A stretch of DNA of 64,000 nt from Przewalskia tangutica (Eukaryota; Streptophyta; Magnoliopsida; Solanales; Solanaceae), in NCBI GenBank assembly GCA_029844215.1, contig CM056736.1, forward strand, positions 22,381,501 through 22,445,500, read 5' to 3'. This document shows, piece by piece, positions 23,028 to 34,664 of the stretch. The translations under genes and the position numbers were made by a program. The notes below the pieces were generated by a model. The model did no database searches, had not been told where the DNA came from, and worked only from the letters and a program-made list of their open reading frames with translations. Numbering within the stretch: the first letter of the stretch is position 1; each line of letters starts with the position of its first letter.

Positions 23028-24688
23028 CCGTTGATACCATGCTCGAGGAGCCTGTTTCAGTCCATAGAGCAATTTTTGCAACAAACACACATAATATGGA
23101 TAAATATGATCCCAAAACCCATAGGCTGATGCATTTTCATGAAGATCCCTATGTAAGAAGGTATTATTGACATCAAGCTGATGAATGGACCAAGACTTGG
23201 ATATGGCAATATTGAGGACGGTTCGAATGGTGTGGGCTTTACGACCGGGCTGAACATTTCATCACAGTTCACTCCCACTTATTGAGACCTGACATCACCT
23301 ACAAGACGAACCTTGTACCTCTCAAAAGAACTATCAAATTTCTTTTTATGTCTAAAAATCCACATAAAATAAATAATGTTAGTATCAGGTGGACGGGGTA
23401 CTAAGTCCCACATCTTATTATCAATAAGAGCATTTTATTCGTCAATAATTCCAGCTTTCAAATTAGAGTCGGACAAGACATCATTTGGGTTAGGAGGGAC
23501 AAAGAAGGGACAACTGAAACAAAAAGGTTAAACATCCGTTTAGGTTTATGAATTCTGTGCATGACACGGATTTCCATGGTACGAGAGTGTGTCTCGGGAC
23601 GTGGGACGGGATGGGGGGTTTGTCGTGGGACTGTCGGGAAGAGGAGGAAGGGCAAGGGTGACGATATTGGCTGGCCAAACCTCTATTTGCCGAAAGGTGG
23701 CTGCGGAATCACCTTGAGGCGGACTATTCCGGGCCACCATCTATAGAACCGGGTGGGCAGCTAGTACCGAACTGACCTCGGTAGTGGTGAGTGTCGGGGT
23801 CTGGGACGACGGACTATGTAAATGGTGAATTAGATGAGGGTTTAGGCCATCATCTAGAAGGTCGTAGGAATATCGAGGTGGCGAGTGTAGAGAGGCAAAG
23901 GAGAATTGAGACTCATCAAATAGGACATGACGTGAAATAATAATTTTACAGCTCGATAAGTCATAGCACGAGTAACCATGATTATTGGCAGGGTAACCTA
24001 GAAATACACACGGAGAAGACCGAGGTTAGAGTTTGTGAGCGGTCGGATGGAGAGGATAACAAAGACATCCAAAAATACGCAAGTGTTGGTAGGAGAGGTT
24101 CCTACGAAATAGAACTTGGGTGGGCGACCGTTGAGCTAAAGACTTGTTTGGGATTATGTTTAGGAGATATGTGGCCAAGAAGAGTGTGTAATGCCAGAAT
24201 TGAGTGGAAATTGAGGCGTGAGCAAGTAGGGCACGAATGAGGTTGTTTATGGTACGGATTTTCTATTCGGATTTACCATTTTGGGAGGATCTGTGAGGGC
24301 AGGAAAAACAAAAGGTAATACTTTTTTGGAACGAAACTGTTTGAATTGGTTATTATCGAATTTCCTGCCATTGTCACAGTGAAAATATTTAATGCTCTTT
24401 TCAATTTTTTTTTACGAAAGCACTAAATGAAGAAAAAATGGGGTAAACCTAGAATTTATTTCCAATTGAAAAAGTCCATAGAAAATTGGAATAATCGTCC
24501 AAAAACAACACATAATATCGATGTCCATCCGTACTCAAAATAGAAGATGTCCACAAATCACTATGTATGATATCGAAAGACATTAAAGTACAATTTATGG
24601 ATACAGAAAATGGTAATTTGACATATTTTCCAAAATTCAAGATTCACATATAGAAGTCCTAGAAATACAGTTGCAATTAATAAAATTA
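23028..24688 (-). pseudogene. Copia integrase to RT segment
   Basis: Read from right to left on the minus strand: pre-integrase zinc region end (ICESWILE, KYVKLPF), integrase core start (FDIIHSDLWTSSI, YYVLFLDDYSNFLWTF, with the first catalytic Asp in HSDLW), a decayed linker at about 24300-23400, and the RT entry (GVNCDEMFSPVVKP, then HQPMGFG). Multiple frameshifts and stops disable it. The right edge at 24688 is the start of LTR B and the left edge is the GTGAA duplication. Fragments on either side read through to the pieces at 28853 and 16317. Confidence 0.9.
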
Positions 24689-27600
24689 TGTTGTCGCGCT
24701 CATTTCCGGCCGCGGCATTTATTTTCTAACTCCTGCTTAAATAAAAAGGTTAGAAAATAAAAATAAAAGCTAAAATGTTTTAAAAGAATGCTAAAATTGC
24801 AAAAGAGGTGCTAAAAGTGCAAAAAGATGCTAAAGTTTATAAGGGTGTTAAAATGCTAAAGGGTTGCTAGAATGCTAAGGGGGTTCGCGGAGTCGCCACC
24901 TAATTAATTGGGTGAATTAGGACACCTAAATGTTTAACTAGTTTGAAGTAAAACATTAACTCCATTTTAAGGTCTGCAAAAGCTATGTGAGATTCTGGGT
25001 AAGGGTTCTTTATTAATCTAGAGGGAAGGGGTTAGGCACCCTCTAAGATCCGCTAACTTGCGGTTGTCCTGCCAAACCTAGGGTAATTATTATATTTTAA
25101 AAAAAATGCAAAGTAAAAGATCTTCCCGCTTAATAAAATGCTAAAAAAAATGTTAAAATGTGCTTAAGTCTAAAAAGGGGAAAAAAGTGCTATATGCGAA
25201 AGAATACTAAGAGGTGCTAAAATATTAAAGGTTAAAGACGCTTAACAAAAGTGCTAGCAATTTAAAAGTGCTAAGTGTAAACAAAGTAGTACTAGGGTGC
25301 TTAAATATTAAAAGGGTGCTAAGGGATTAATTTTAAAAGTAAAGGGGTGTATTAAGACGTTTAAGCGGGAGAGTAATATTTTATTTCCTTTTCTTTTTTT
25401 GCTAAGTTCATATATGAACGTTAAGGCTAGTTCTGAAAAGGAAATATGCAATTAAGATACTATATTAGATGCAAGTATTCTTTTATCTAAAGGGTATATA
25501 TTGCTTAGCATGGTAGTGTAATATTATTGTAATAAGACAATGTGGCCACTATGCAACTACCGTGTTTCTTATTCTGTATTAATAGAAATTTGTAACACGA
25601 TTTTTAAGAACGTCCTGGCAAATAATGTACTAGCTTATTATGCAGATGTGGGGTATTAAGTGGTCTGTTATAACTATAACAAGGCAAGGCAAACCTAAAA
25701 ATAATTAATTTAAGGTAAATAAGTCAAACTCATTTCTAGCTATTGATTCAAAGTTGGACTATTCTAAATGCTAATTAATTAGTGTTAGACAAATAATTTA
25801 CAATAAATAAATGAATGGTAGGGAGGAAATAATAAAGATGACTCGAGGGATGATGATGTCATTTCGCCCATGGTTTGAAATTTCAATGCGGAGTGCGGTA
25901 GATGTAGATGCGGATCTTCAACTTGACAAGAGTTTTGATGAGTCTCGTAATGAGACTCTTCATTTGCTCCGATGCATTTCATGTAAAAATATAAAAAGGT
26001 AAGGATTAGTATATATTCAAACCTTATTGGATAATAGAATGCTATAAAATTAAACACATACAAATATCCATTTTAGCAATTATGAAAGAAGCAAACAGGC
26101 CCCAACAATAGACATTAAGATTTTAAGGAATTGGGCCTTGAATATAGGCAAAGTGCAAATGCTAAAGAAAAAAAACACAAAGGGGCAGGCCCGAGACAGT
26201 GAGTCAGACTTTAAATCAATTCAGTTTATTTTAACTAGCAGTCTTTAAGCGAGCATGACTTTCAAACATGTAGAAGCTTATCAGAAGCTCAATTCAACAG
26301 ACCCAATACACACAGATAAGGTCTAGTGGTTAACCTGGCTACAAAACGCAGAATGCTAACATAAACATCCTTAGCACACCAAAACGGAGTAGGCACAGTA
26401 AGCAAATTCGGACACATAAGAAGAGAGACTACCAGACACCTTAACATGAATCACATATAGTAACAAACCAGACACACACATGGATGTATTCACCTCGCAT
26501 CGAACCCACAAAACATGATAACCCATGAAGGGGATAAATGTGTCTGAACGAGAAGAGACCAATAGTGATGCGGCAGAACCAACAAGTTTTTTTTTTTAAA
26601 AAAACAGAAATTAATAATGACATTAAATCCCAAAGCATTATTCAGGTTTAAATCACATGTGTGTTATTGACCGAGTGGATACCAATCTCCGCAAGTTTTA
26701 ACAATGACGCTTGTCATAACTTAGAAGTTTAGGCAGGGCAACGTAGATGTGTTTATAGATTTTGACATGATAATGCAATTATAGACAAATGAGCTACACA
26801 AATCAGTAGGCTTATCACAAGTGATCTAAAGGAAGCATTTTGACAGTATAAGAACTATACTTGGTCATTATAAGAACAGTACTACACACATGAACTAAAT
26901 AGGTGTGTCATAACAGGAACTTATATGCAGGAATACATTCGACTTTTTATAAGATACTCTTACAGATCTATAAACCATATGCAGTCAAGCAAAGATTTAA
27001 GAGTTGTTATGACATGGGCAGTTGATAGAAAAGCGTACATACTTACAAATAAGTTCATCCTTAATTATTAATTCAATAAGGATCCAAACATGCTTTGGAA
27101 GATATATTTCAGCAAACACAGTAGTTACTCAACTAGAATTGCATTTTTTTTTTCTTGATGCCAACGAACATATATATAATCCTCCAAATGTAACATTTCG
27201 ACTCCTAATCTTTGTTCCCAACTGGTTTTACATATACATTAAGAACTCAAACAATAAACTCGCATCTCAATTAACCGAATCATGTGTCATGTTTTAACTT
27301 TCATATCGATACAGATTGCCGACATATTTCCAGTAAGACTCACACAGTCATCATCTTCACTCACCGCAGAATGAATATAGCTCTAAACGATAATTTAAAA
27401 CAGGAGGCATCGGATCAATTAAACAGACATCATATTCACGCATCGACGACGAACACATTAATCTAAACTAACACATTTAACACAGATACAAAACAGATGG
27501 CAAACAACAGAATACGAATAAACTAAAATCAGGTGTGAGTTAAGTTTACCTTCTCCGGCGGCGAACCGAGGCAGCGTATCAAGTCGTCGGTACACTCGAC

Positions 27601-28852
27601 GGGTTTTGGGTTTGCGATGCAAATAGAATGACAAGTTTATTCGTTGATTTCTTTGGCTGGAACTAGAAAAAGTGGTCGAACTTCCTATTCAAACGGCAAA
27701 GTGGTCCGGGTGATCGCTTCCCTTCGATGCTTTGTCGCCCCTCGTCGCCTCTATTGCATGTGCTTATATAGCCCTGGTTGGGTTCCCTATTAGGTAAACT
27801 TTGATACGATTTGACTGATATGCCTGTGATTTTGGTGCTGATTCGATCGCGATTCGGTTATGGTAAGTTTTTGATTCTGGAAGGATCTTGCTAGTTTGCT
27901 TATGGTAAGTAAATAAAGGCTGGGTGTGTGCAGGTAAGGAAGGTAAGTGAGCCGGATTTTCAGCCGAAAATCCGGCGAGAATATCGGATTTTCGAAGGCG
28001 GCGATGGAAGCGTTTAGGGTTAGGTTCGCTTTTTTTTCGTTAGGACGGCGAGAGATGAAGTGCAGGGTAATGGCTGCGTATAAGGGCTGCTGAACAAAGT
28101 GAATTGGGCTGAGGGTTGTTGGGCCGTGCGGGTAAAATAAAGGGCTGGGTAATGGGTAATTCAAGTGGGGAGTGGGCTGGGTAGAATTATGAGTTAATTA
28201 ATTTTAGGCTAGTTAATTAATGTTAGTTAATTCTAGGTATTAATTTTAGGTGCTTAATTAGGATTAGATTATTTGATTTAGTTAAATTATTTAGGTGCTA
28301 AATCAGTCTAATTACCATAATAAATGCGGGCGTGTTATTTAATTAGTGCTTAATATTTTAGAATGCGACGTTATTATTTAAAATCTTATTATTGTGCATT
28401 ATTGCGAAGCTAAATTAAAATGAGCTTAGATTAAATTATTTAAATGCTAAATGCAAGTATGATTTTTAAGAATTGTTTAAAGCTTTTATAAATGCGACGC
28501 TATTAAATAAAAAATTGATTTTAAATTACAAATGATTATGAAATTCTCTTGCGTATTATTAAATGCGGCGATGCTACTTGACACGACGTTATTGCTAAAT
28601 TATTTATTTTATGTATTTATTAATTACTTGAGAATTACGACAAAGCTTAAAGTTAATAAGTGCGGGCGCGGGACTCTAAACGCTTAAGACTTTACGTAAG
28701 ACGCGATGCCATTATTAAATTAATTATTTATGCCTGTATTTATGTTTTATTGTTGTATTTTATTATAAAAAATCCTAAAAAATTATTTTACAAAAATTAG
28801 TGTAATTTTATAGTTAATGACTGGACGGGAGGGTCAAAATTGGGTGTCAACA
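24689..28852 (-). mobile_element. Tat/Ogre-like solo LTR (LTR B)
   Basis: The 4.16-kb block starts TGTTGTCGCGCTCATTTCCG and ends AAAATTGGGTGTCAACA. It shares signature blocks with LTR C: GGAGTCGCCACCTAATTA (24889-24906), AAGGTCTGCAAA, GGGTAAGGGTTCT and the GCGAACCGAGGC block near 27560. No gag or pol is inside and Copia sequence resumes on both sides, so it is best read as a solo LTR in the Copia pre-integrase region. A clear 5-bp duplication was not found. The stretch 24760-25350 is rich in imperfect GTGCTAAAA repeats. Short frames inside show no domains. Confidence 0.8.
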
Positions 28853-29326
28853 TATTTTTCTAAGGAAACGTAAATAGAGTCTCCCGAATGTCCTAATCTA
28901 GAATTTCATGAGGAAGACGAAAGAACAGTAAAGGTTGAGGGAACTGAGACTGAATTGTTGACGACATTTGAAATAGAGTAGAGATCTCTAGTGCTATTAC
29001 ATCTCATTATTCATCCCCCTGTCGTAAAATTATTTACAGTAAAACCAAAAAGATCAAAGTCAATGGAAACCCAATTGTCAGTTGTGAAATGTCGCATGAA
29101 GATTAGATTCTTAATGAGTTAGGGACATGAATGACATTTTTAAGATTAGTGGTGGATGTGGTGGGGATAGGGAGGAATGACCATAACCATGGATGGGAAT
29201 GTCTTGTCCACTAACAACAATAATATTTTGATTTAAATTACTCAATTTGGAATACGACGAGAGAGTATCTTGTGATGTCGTCATGTGAGATGTATCACCT
29301 GTATCCGTATACCAATTTTTGTCTGG
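28853..29326 (-). pseudogene. Copia protease/pre-integrase fragment
   Basis: Minus-strand translation shows NWYTDTGDTSHMT, where the Copia protease active-site DTG or DSG motif is expected, then QNIIVVSGQDIPI and later LGHSGDSIYVSLE, the start of the pre-integrase domain. Many stops are present. It joins in sense to the integrase piece at 24688 once LTR B is removed. The right edge borders an Athila-like LTR fragment. Confidence 0.8.
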
Positions 29327-29717
29327 AGTGTTTATGCGCTATTTATGCACACACTAAACGCAAGTGCACGTGTCGTGACAAGTAATATAGTCTAGAAGAC
29401 CGAGTTATCGTCCTCAGGTATTAGTGTCCAATTATCAACCTCTATTCTATGGAATCTATTTGGTAACCGATAATTTGATGAATTGTTTATAACTATGATT
29501 ATAGATGCTAACTAAATTACTTTATTTTACTTCAGATATGGTGGAAATAGGCTTCCAAATCTCCTCAACTATCCGCTTTTCTTACTTGTTAATGCAAATA
29601 ATTATGATTCTTCTTCTATTTTGAGACAGCAGGTTAACTAAGCCGTTTTATACTTCTGTTAAGGTAATATAAACACTCAACCCCAATATAGAACCCTTCT
29701 ATCTTTCGATGAAAAGA
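29327..29717 (-). mobile_element. Truncated Athila-like LTR
   Basis: The segment starts TGTTTATGCGCTATTTATGC and continues with ACGCAAGTGCACG, ACAAGTAATATAGTCT and AACACTCAACCCCA. It matches the first ~390 bases of the LTRs at 16323 and 8886. It stops abruptly at the start of the Tekay-type LTR, and the remaining LTR is not found beyond that element, so the distal part was lost. Confidence 0.8.
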
Positions 29718-32700
29718 TGTTACACCCCATAGTTCAGATCAGGCCTAGGGGGACGTACGAAAGGAATTGAGTTTTAAATTTTGGAATGATGGGCTGACGG
29801 AATGTTTCGGACGGGTTGTTAGTCAACTTTGAGGCGGGTTATGACCCGTTACATTGAGAGTTCCTAGGTGTTTCAAAAGCCTAGTACGTAGTTCGTTGAG
29901 TCTAGTTCCCAACGCAACCAACCGTTCGTCGATAGGACATCGGAGTAGAAAGTTATGGAAGTTACAAGTTCAGTGCGCAGTCGGACAGAAAAATATCTCG
30001 GTCAGGGGCCACAGCGCCGCGGCGCCGGGAAGCAGGGCCGCGGCGCCGGAAGTCCTGTGGGGTTGCGGAATTTTCAGCGCCGCGGCGCCGAGGCGGGTTC
30101 TGCGAGGTTGAGTGGAAAAATCTGAACTGTTTTGTTTTAAAAAAGGCCATGGGAGGGTGACAAGTGTCCCCCCCCCCCCATCTGATTTTGCATGTTCTAA
30201 TTATTAACCAAGTCTTCAAGACTTGGTCATTCTTCAAGCTCTTCTCTCTCTCTAAAAATTAGAAGCTCTTCCTTCTCTCTAGAAAATCAAGAGGAAATCA
30301 AGGCTTGAGAAAAATCTGAAAAGTGTGGCAAGAAGAAAACTTGTTGGCAAGCTTGTGGGAGTTATTGTGGTGGTGTTTGTGGAAAGAAGGCTAGTGAAAT
30401 TGTTGGATTAATTTGGCTAAAGCTCTAAGGTAACAATTCTTGCTCTTGTTGCTAGTTTTTGGTGTTGCATGTGAAGAAGAAAGAACTTGTAGTGGTAAAT
30501 ATTGCTCTTAGAGAAATTGCATGTAAGAAATATAATTTGGATTTGAAGGAATTGAATAAGGTTAGGATGTGAACATGTTGTAGCCAAAATACTACCTTAA
30601 ACTTGTTAAGTTAATTGTTATGCATTGTGGGGCAGAATTTTACACATCCAAGATTAGGTGTGTAATCCCCTTTGAATTGTTTGGATTGTTGGGCCTTAAA
30701 AGTGGCGTTTGGATGTTGAATTCGGCCTTGAAAAAGGTGGCAAAGTATGTAGAAACAAAGGAAATGCTGCCCAATTTTACATAGAATTTAGTGACTTTGC
30801 ACTTGGAAAATACTACGTTGAAACTAGAGGTTAATAAACGTATTATGGTCATTATAGGTTGACATACTACGTGCGGTATATTGGACTTAGCAAGTGGATT
30901 GACCGAAGAGGTATGTGATTCATCCTATTCTCTTGAGCATGATTATTTGTGAAATATATAGTGCGGTAGACGCACATGTGTTAAAGGAGTTTGATTTCTT
31001 TTTTTTTTGTGCCCTTGACTTGATATGACGTGTAAAAGACTTGATTGTGTTGAAAAGTGTTAAAACCGTATTCGTTAGTAATGGGTACTTGATTGTTAAA
31101 GAATAATCCCTCTCGGTCTCATAAATGCTTATAGTGGTATTTGGTTGGTTTTAAACATAAAGTGTTATAATAGCTTTATGGGAAGTTAGTTATAACGACT
31201 TTATGAAAACGAAAGAATGGTTTTATTATTGGCTTTAAAATGGTAACTTGGCATTTGTTTTAAAAAGATATGAGACTTGATTTTTCCCCGTTGTGGGATT
31301 TGGTTTAAAAGTAAGAGGCGTGAGAATTTGAAGTTTTGAAACTTATACTAGTTCGAGAAGTGATTTGATATAGAAAAAGAAGACATGATATTGTCTTGGT
31401 TTATTTGAAAAGGAAGTATGGGAATTGTTTTTGGTTTACTTCAAATAATAGTTACTCTATTTTGATACCATGGGTGCTAGTAGCATGTGACTTTTGTGAA
31501 AAGAAATGGACTTTTTAAAGAAATAAAGTAAGTAGTACCTTGGGGTTAAAACCCGGATTCTTGGCATAGAATGAAAATACCTTGAGTGTGAATAACTTGC
31601 CTATGTTTGCTCGTGATAGTCTTGGTGTACAAGTATTGTATCCTTATGCTACCGCGTCTCTCGATGGAGGGCCGGTCATGTTATTCTCGATCATGTTGGA
31701 CATACTGACACGTTGGGTGGCCCACGGGTATGCTTCCACGGTAAGTGTTATCTTGTTATTTCCTTGGGGCATACTGACACGTTGGGTGGCCCACGGGTAT
31801 GTTTCCACTAGGAGTGTTATCTTGTTATTTTTTTTGGACATACTGACGCGTTGGGTGGCCCACGGGTATGCTTTCACGGTGAATGTTATCTTGTTATTTC
31901 CTTGGGACATACTGACACGCTGGGGGGCCCACGGGTATGCTTCCACGGTGAATGTTATCTTGTTATTTCCTTGGGACATACTGACACGCTGGGGGGCCCA
32001 CGGGTATGCTTCCACTATGAGTGTTATCTTGTTATTTCCTTTGGACATACTGACACGATGGATGGTCCACGGGTATGCGTCCATTAGGATGGTTCCATGG
32101 CCATGCTTATACCGAGGTAAGATGCCGGGCACGCGCTATCATGCGAGTTAAATTCGGGTTATATTTGAGTGATGACTTTACGCATGAGACCACGACTTGA
32201 CATGATCGCTAATATACATTGGTAATCGTAGTTTGGTTATCACACATGTCTCTGCTTTATATAGATTATGATTTCAATTACGATTTTCGCCACATACTGC
32301 AATTGTTAGATCGACCTCGCCGGGCTGCGTCACGCCTGAGTTGAGGTACATAGCTTGGCGATCCGCACTCTTAGGATCATCGCTCGATTCTGAAAGCTCC
32401 ATTTCTCTGGAGGCTTTGCCTTTTTGGTACGGTTCCCTGAAGTTATAAACTTTTGTATATTCAGGGGTATGACGGGGCCCTGTCCCGTCACAGTGGTTAT
32501 GTGAACTCTTAGAGGTCTGTAGTCATGTCTTGTGAGTCGCTTTATAAAAGAAAAATTTGAGGTAACTGCTTTTGGATTTGTTTACTTTCAGGGAGGTAGC
32601 CATATCGGCTAGCCTATTATTTATTAATTGTTAAGCTTATGTTATGTATGTTCCGCTGCTATTCTCTGATGTATACCTGACGGGGTGCCCCGGTAGGGCA

Positions 32701-32731
32701 CCAGTTGCGGCCCCGGGGTCGGGTCGTGACA
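29718..32731 (+). repeat. 5' LTR of the plus-strand Tekay-type element
   Basis: TGTTACACCCCATAGTTCAG to GGGTCGGGTCGTGACA, 3014 bp, directly followed by a primer-binding site. It shares blocks with LTRs at 53187-55992 (for example around 29870-29990, and the GC-rich GCGCCGCGGCGCCG region at 30009-30105). A six-copy 69-bp tandem repeat lies at 31701-32100. The minus-strand frame at 29962-30237 is composition-driven. Confidence 0.85.
31701..32100 (+). repeat. 69-bp tandem repeat in LTR, six copies
   Basis: CATACTGACACG-type starts occur at 31701, 31770, 31839, 31908, 31977 and 32046, exactly 69 bases apart. Because 69 is divisible by three, frames stay open on both strands (plus 31582-32151, 23-residue repeats; minus 31644-32132). 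A real protein is unlikely inside an LTR. Confidence 0.9.
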
Positions 32732-32735
32732 AAAG

Positions 32736-32747
32736 TGGTATCAGAGC
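32736..32747 (+). promoter_or_regulatory. Primer-binding site (initiator tRNA-Met)
   Basis: TGGTATCAGAGC four bases after the LTR end is the standard plant site complementary to initiator tRNA-Met. It sets the plus orientation. Confidence 0.9.
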
Positions 32748-32938
32748 AGTTAGTCCTCGGAAAGTGTCTACAGACCGTATCTAGTAGAGTCTTGATTATC
32801 GGTGTGTTGTGCACCACATCTATAATCAGGAGGCTGCAGGGCATTTAGGATTGGTTTCCATTCTTCTCTCTCTGAGATCGTGCAGTAGAGCTGTCCTACT
32901 AGGTTGAATCCTCTCTGACCTCTTCTTATGTACCAGTT

Positions 32939-34211
32939 ATGCCTCCACGCAAGGCAACCAGAGCCCAGAAGGGCAAGGCAGCTGAGGGAGCTGCAAGTAG
33001 GACGCAGAGGGTTACGAGGGCACAGGCCCAGTCCTTACCGGAGGTGATGTTTCGGACAGCGAGTTCCACGACGTCGCCAGCCCCAGCAGAGTTCGGAGCG
33101 GCAGCAGCCATCGAGACCGCGGTACTGAGCCTCGATTACAACATGGAGCAGAGGATATGTGCTACAAGGAGATGGCCCAGTTATTAGCCAGGATAGTGGC
33201 AAGGCAAGAGGACAGGCGGGAGACAGCGGTTCCGGTTGTACCCGTAGTTCACCCCGAATCGATAACGAGACTTGGGACTTTTTGAGTTGCAGCCACGAGT
33301 TATATGGTCAAGGCGAGGATGATCCTCGTGAATTTATCCGACGATTCTGGCGGATCATGAGAGTGATCAAGGCCTCGGAGACAGAGTCGGTAGTTTTGGG
33401 TTCACATCGGCTGCGTGATATTGCAGTCGACTGGTTTGATTCATGGGAACTGTCCCGGGGGGAGCATGCACCTCCAGCTGGTTGGGACGAGTTCTCAGAG
33501 GCATTTCTTGCACACTTCTTGCCTTCGCAGGTGAGGAGGGCTCGGGCAGATAGATTTTTGATGTTGAGGCAGAGTGGGCGGACGGTCTGGGAGTACAACG
33601 TAGAGTTTGACTCGTTGGTTCGGTATGTACCCGCTTTAGTAGCAGACATGGAGGACAGAGTGCACCGCTATGTCATAGGGCTCGATGATTACTTAGCAGA
33701 GAGTTGCACGGGGGTAGCTCTTCAGCCGGGCATGGACATTGCCCGCATGCAGGCTTATGCACTTGGGTGTGAGGAGCGTAGAGGTCGACGGAATAACCAA
33801 GATCAGCAGAAGAGGGCCAAGACAGCAGGGTCCTTTGGTAACTTTCGAGGCGGACCGCCTCAGCAGCAGGCTAGTTATGCGCCTCAGCCAGTACGGAGTA
33901 CTCCACCACAGTCTTCAGGACGTTCGGGAGATTCAGGAGCAGGTCAGGGCTCCAAGGTTTCAGGTTTTCGAGGGAAAAGGGATGTTAGTCAGATGGGGCC
34001 ACCCCTACCTCGTTGTGGCCGATGTGGTAGGCTCCACGATGGGGAGTGTCGTGCTAGTAGGGGAGTTTGTTTTACATGCGGCCAGCAAGGCCATTTTGCG
34101 AGGAACTGTCCGACCAGAGATAACACGGATGTAGAGATTCAGCCTTCGGGATCAGTGGCTGGTTCATCGCCTTCTTTTGCTATGCGCCGTGCAGGGCAGG
34201 ATCATGATTAG
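32939..34211 (+). pseudogene. Tekay/Del-type gag with zinc knuckle, frameshifted
   Basis: It starts at the ATG giving MPPRKATRAQKGK, the same N-terminus as the gag of the element at 53187-62249. The first frame ends at 33187; the body continues in another frame (33159-34211) with a Ty3 retrotransposon gag domain (REFIRRFWRIMRV, ETESVVLGSHRLRDIAVDWF, SQVRRARADRFLMLRQ, VEFDSLVRYVP). The C-terminus has a Cys-rich CGRCGRLHDGEC and a CCHC knuckle CFTCGQQGHFARNC at 34068-34109, which binds the RNA genome. Capsid-like role is inferred from family. A stop soon after the knuckle and missing pol make the element non-autonomous. Confidence 0.9.
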
Positions 34212-34664
34212 AACGACAAGGGGAAAGTGAAGCAATAGTTACAGGTATATCCTTAACCCTCTAACGATTAGTGGGTGTGATAAGATGGTTACGTGTTAAG
34301 TGTTATGTGCGGGTAATTTTATGTAAATTGTGATTTTATAAAGCCTGGTTTGTAGAAGGGGTAAGTTTGGGGACATGGAAGTGTGAGCCTTAGAATTCTG
34401 ATAACCGTGGGAACCTTAGATACAGGGCCATTTTGAGTGAAAGATTCTACAGGGGACCTTTGTCGAGGATCATAGTATACGTGGGGTATATTTGGGTGAT
34501 AAGTCCATGAGTGGTGTGAAATAATAGTGGGTAGCTAAGCTAAGGAAACCACTAGATTTTCGTGACTCGCATAGTGAGATTGTCTCGGACCGGGAACAAG
34601 AGTGTGGTACGTATTCTAAGAAGAGTTCGAGTGTGCAAGGAGGATACGACAAGTGAAAGAAGAC
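34212..34664 (+). other. Unassigned non-coding segment after gag
   Basis: No pol motifs occur in any frame. The sequence has a purine-rich GGGGTAAGTTTGGGGACATGG at about 34357-34377 that could be 3' untranslated sequence of the Tekay-type element. The junction with the Copia gag lies somewhere near 34650. Confidence 0.4.

Larger units (their letters stand above)
29718..34650 (+). mobile_element. Truncated Tekay/Del-type Ty3 element (LTR plus gag)
   Basis: A plus-strand LTR (29718-32731), primer-binding site and gag are followed by ~440 bases of unassigned sequence and then minus-strand Copia gag. Protease, RT, integrase and the 3' LTR are missing. The gag and LTR are close relatives of those of the minus-strand element at 53187-62249. 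The missing 3' end together with the missing remainder of the Athila-like LTR suggests a deletion that removed both. The right boundary is approximate. Confidence 0.8.

Noticed and set aside
27790..28164. 124-aa minus-strand frame
   Set aside because: It falls in LTR B, has no recognised motif, and no counterpart was seen in LTR C.
31582..32151. 189-aa repetitive protein
   Set aside because: It is the 69-bp LTR tandem repeat translated; open frames on both strands are explained by the period.
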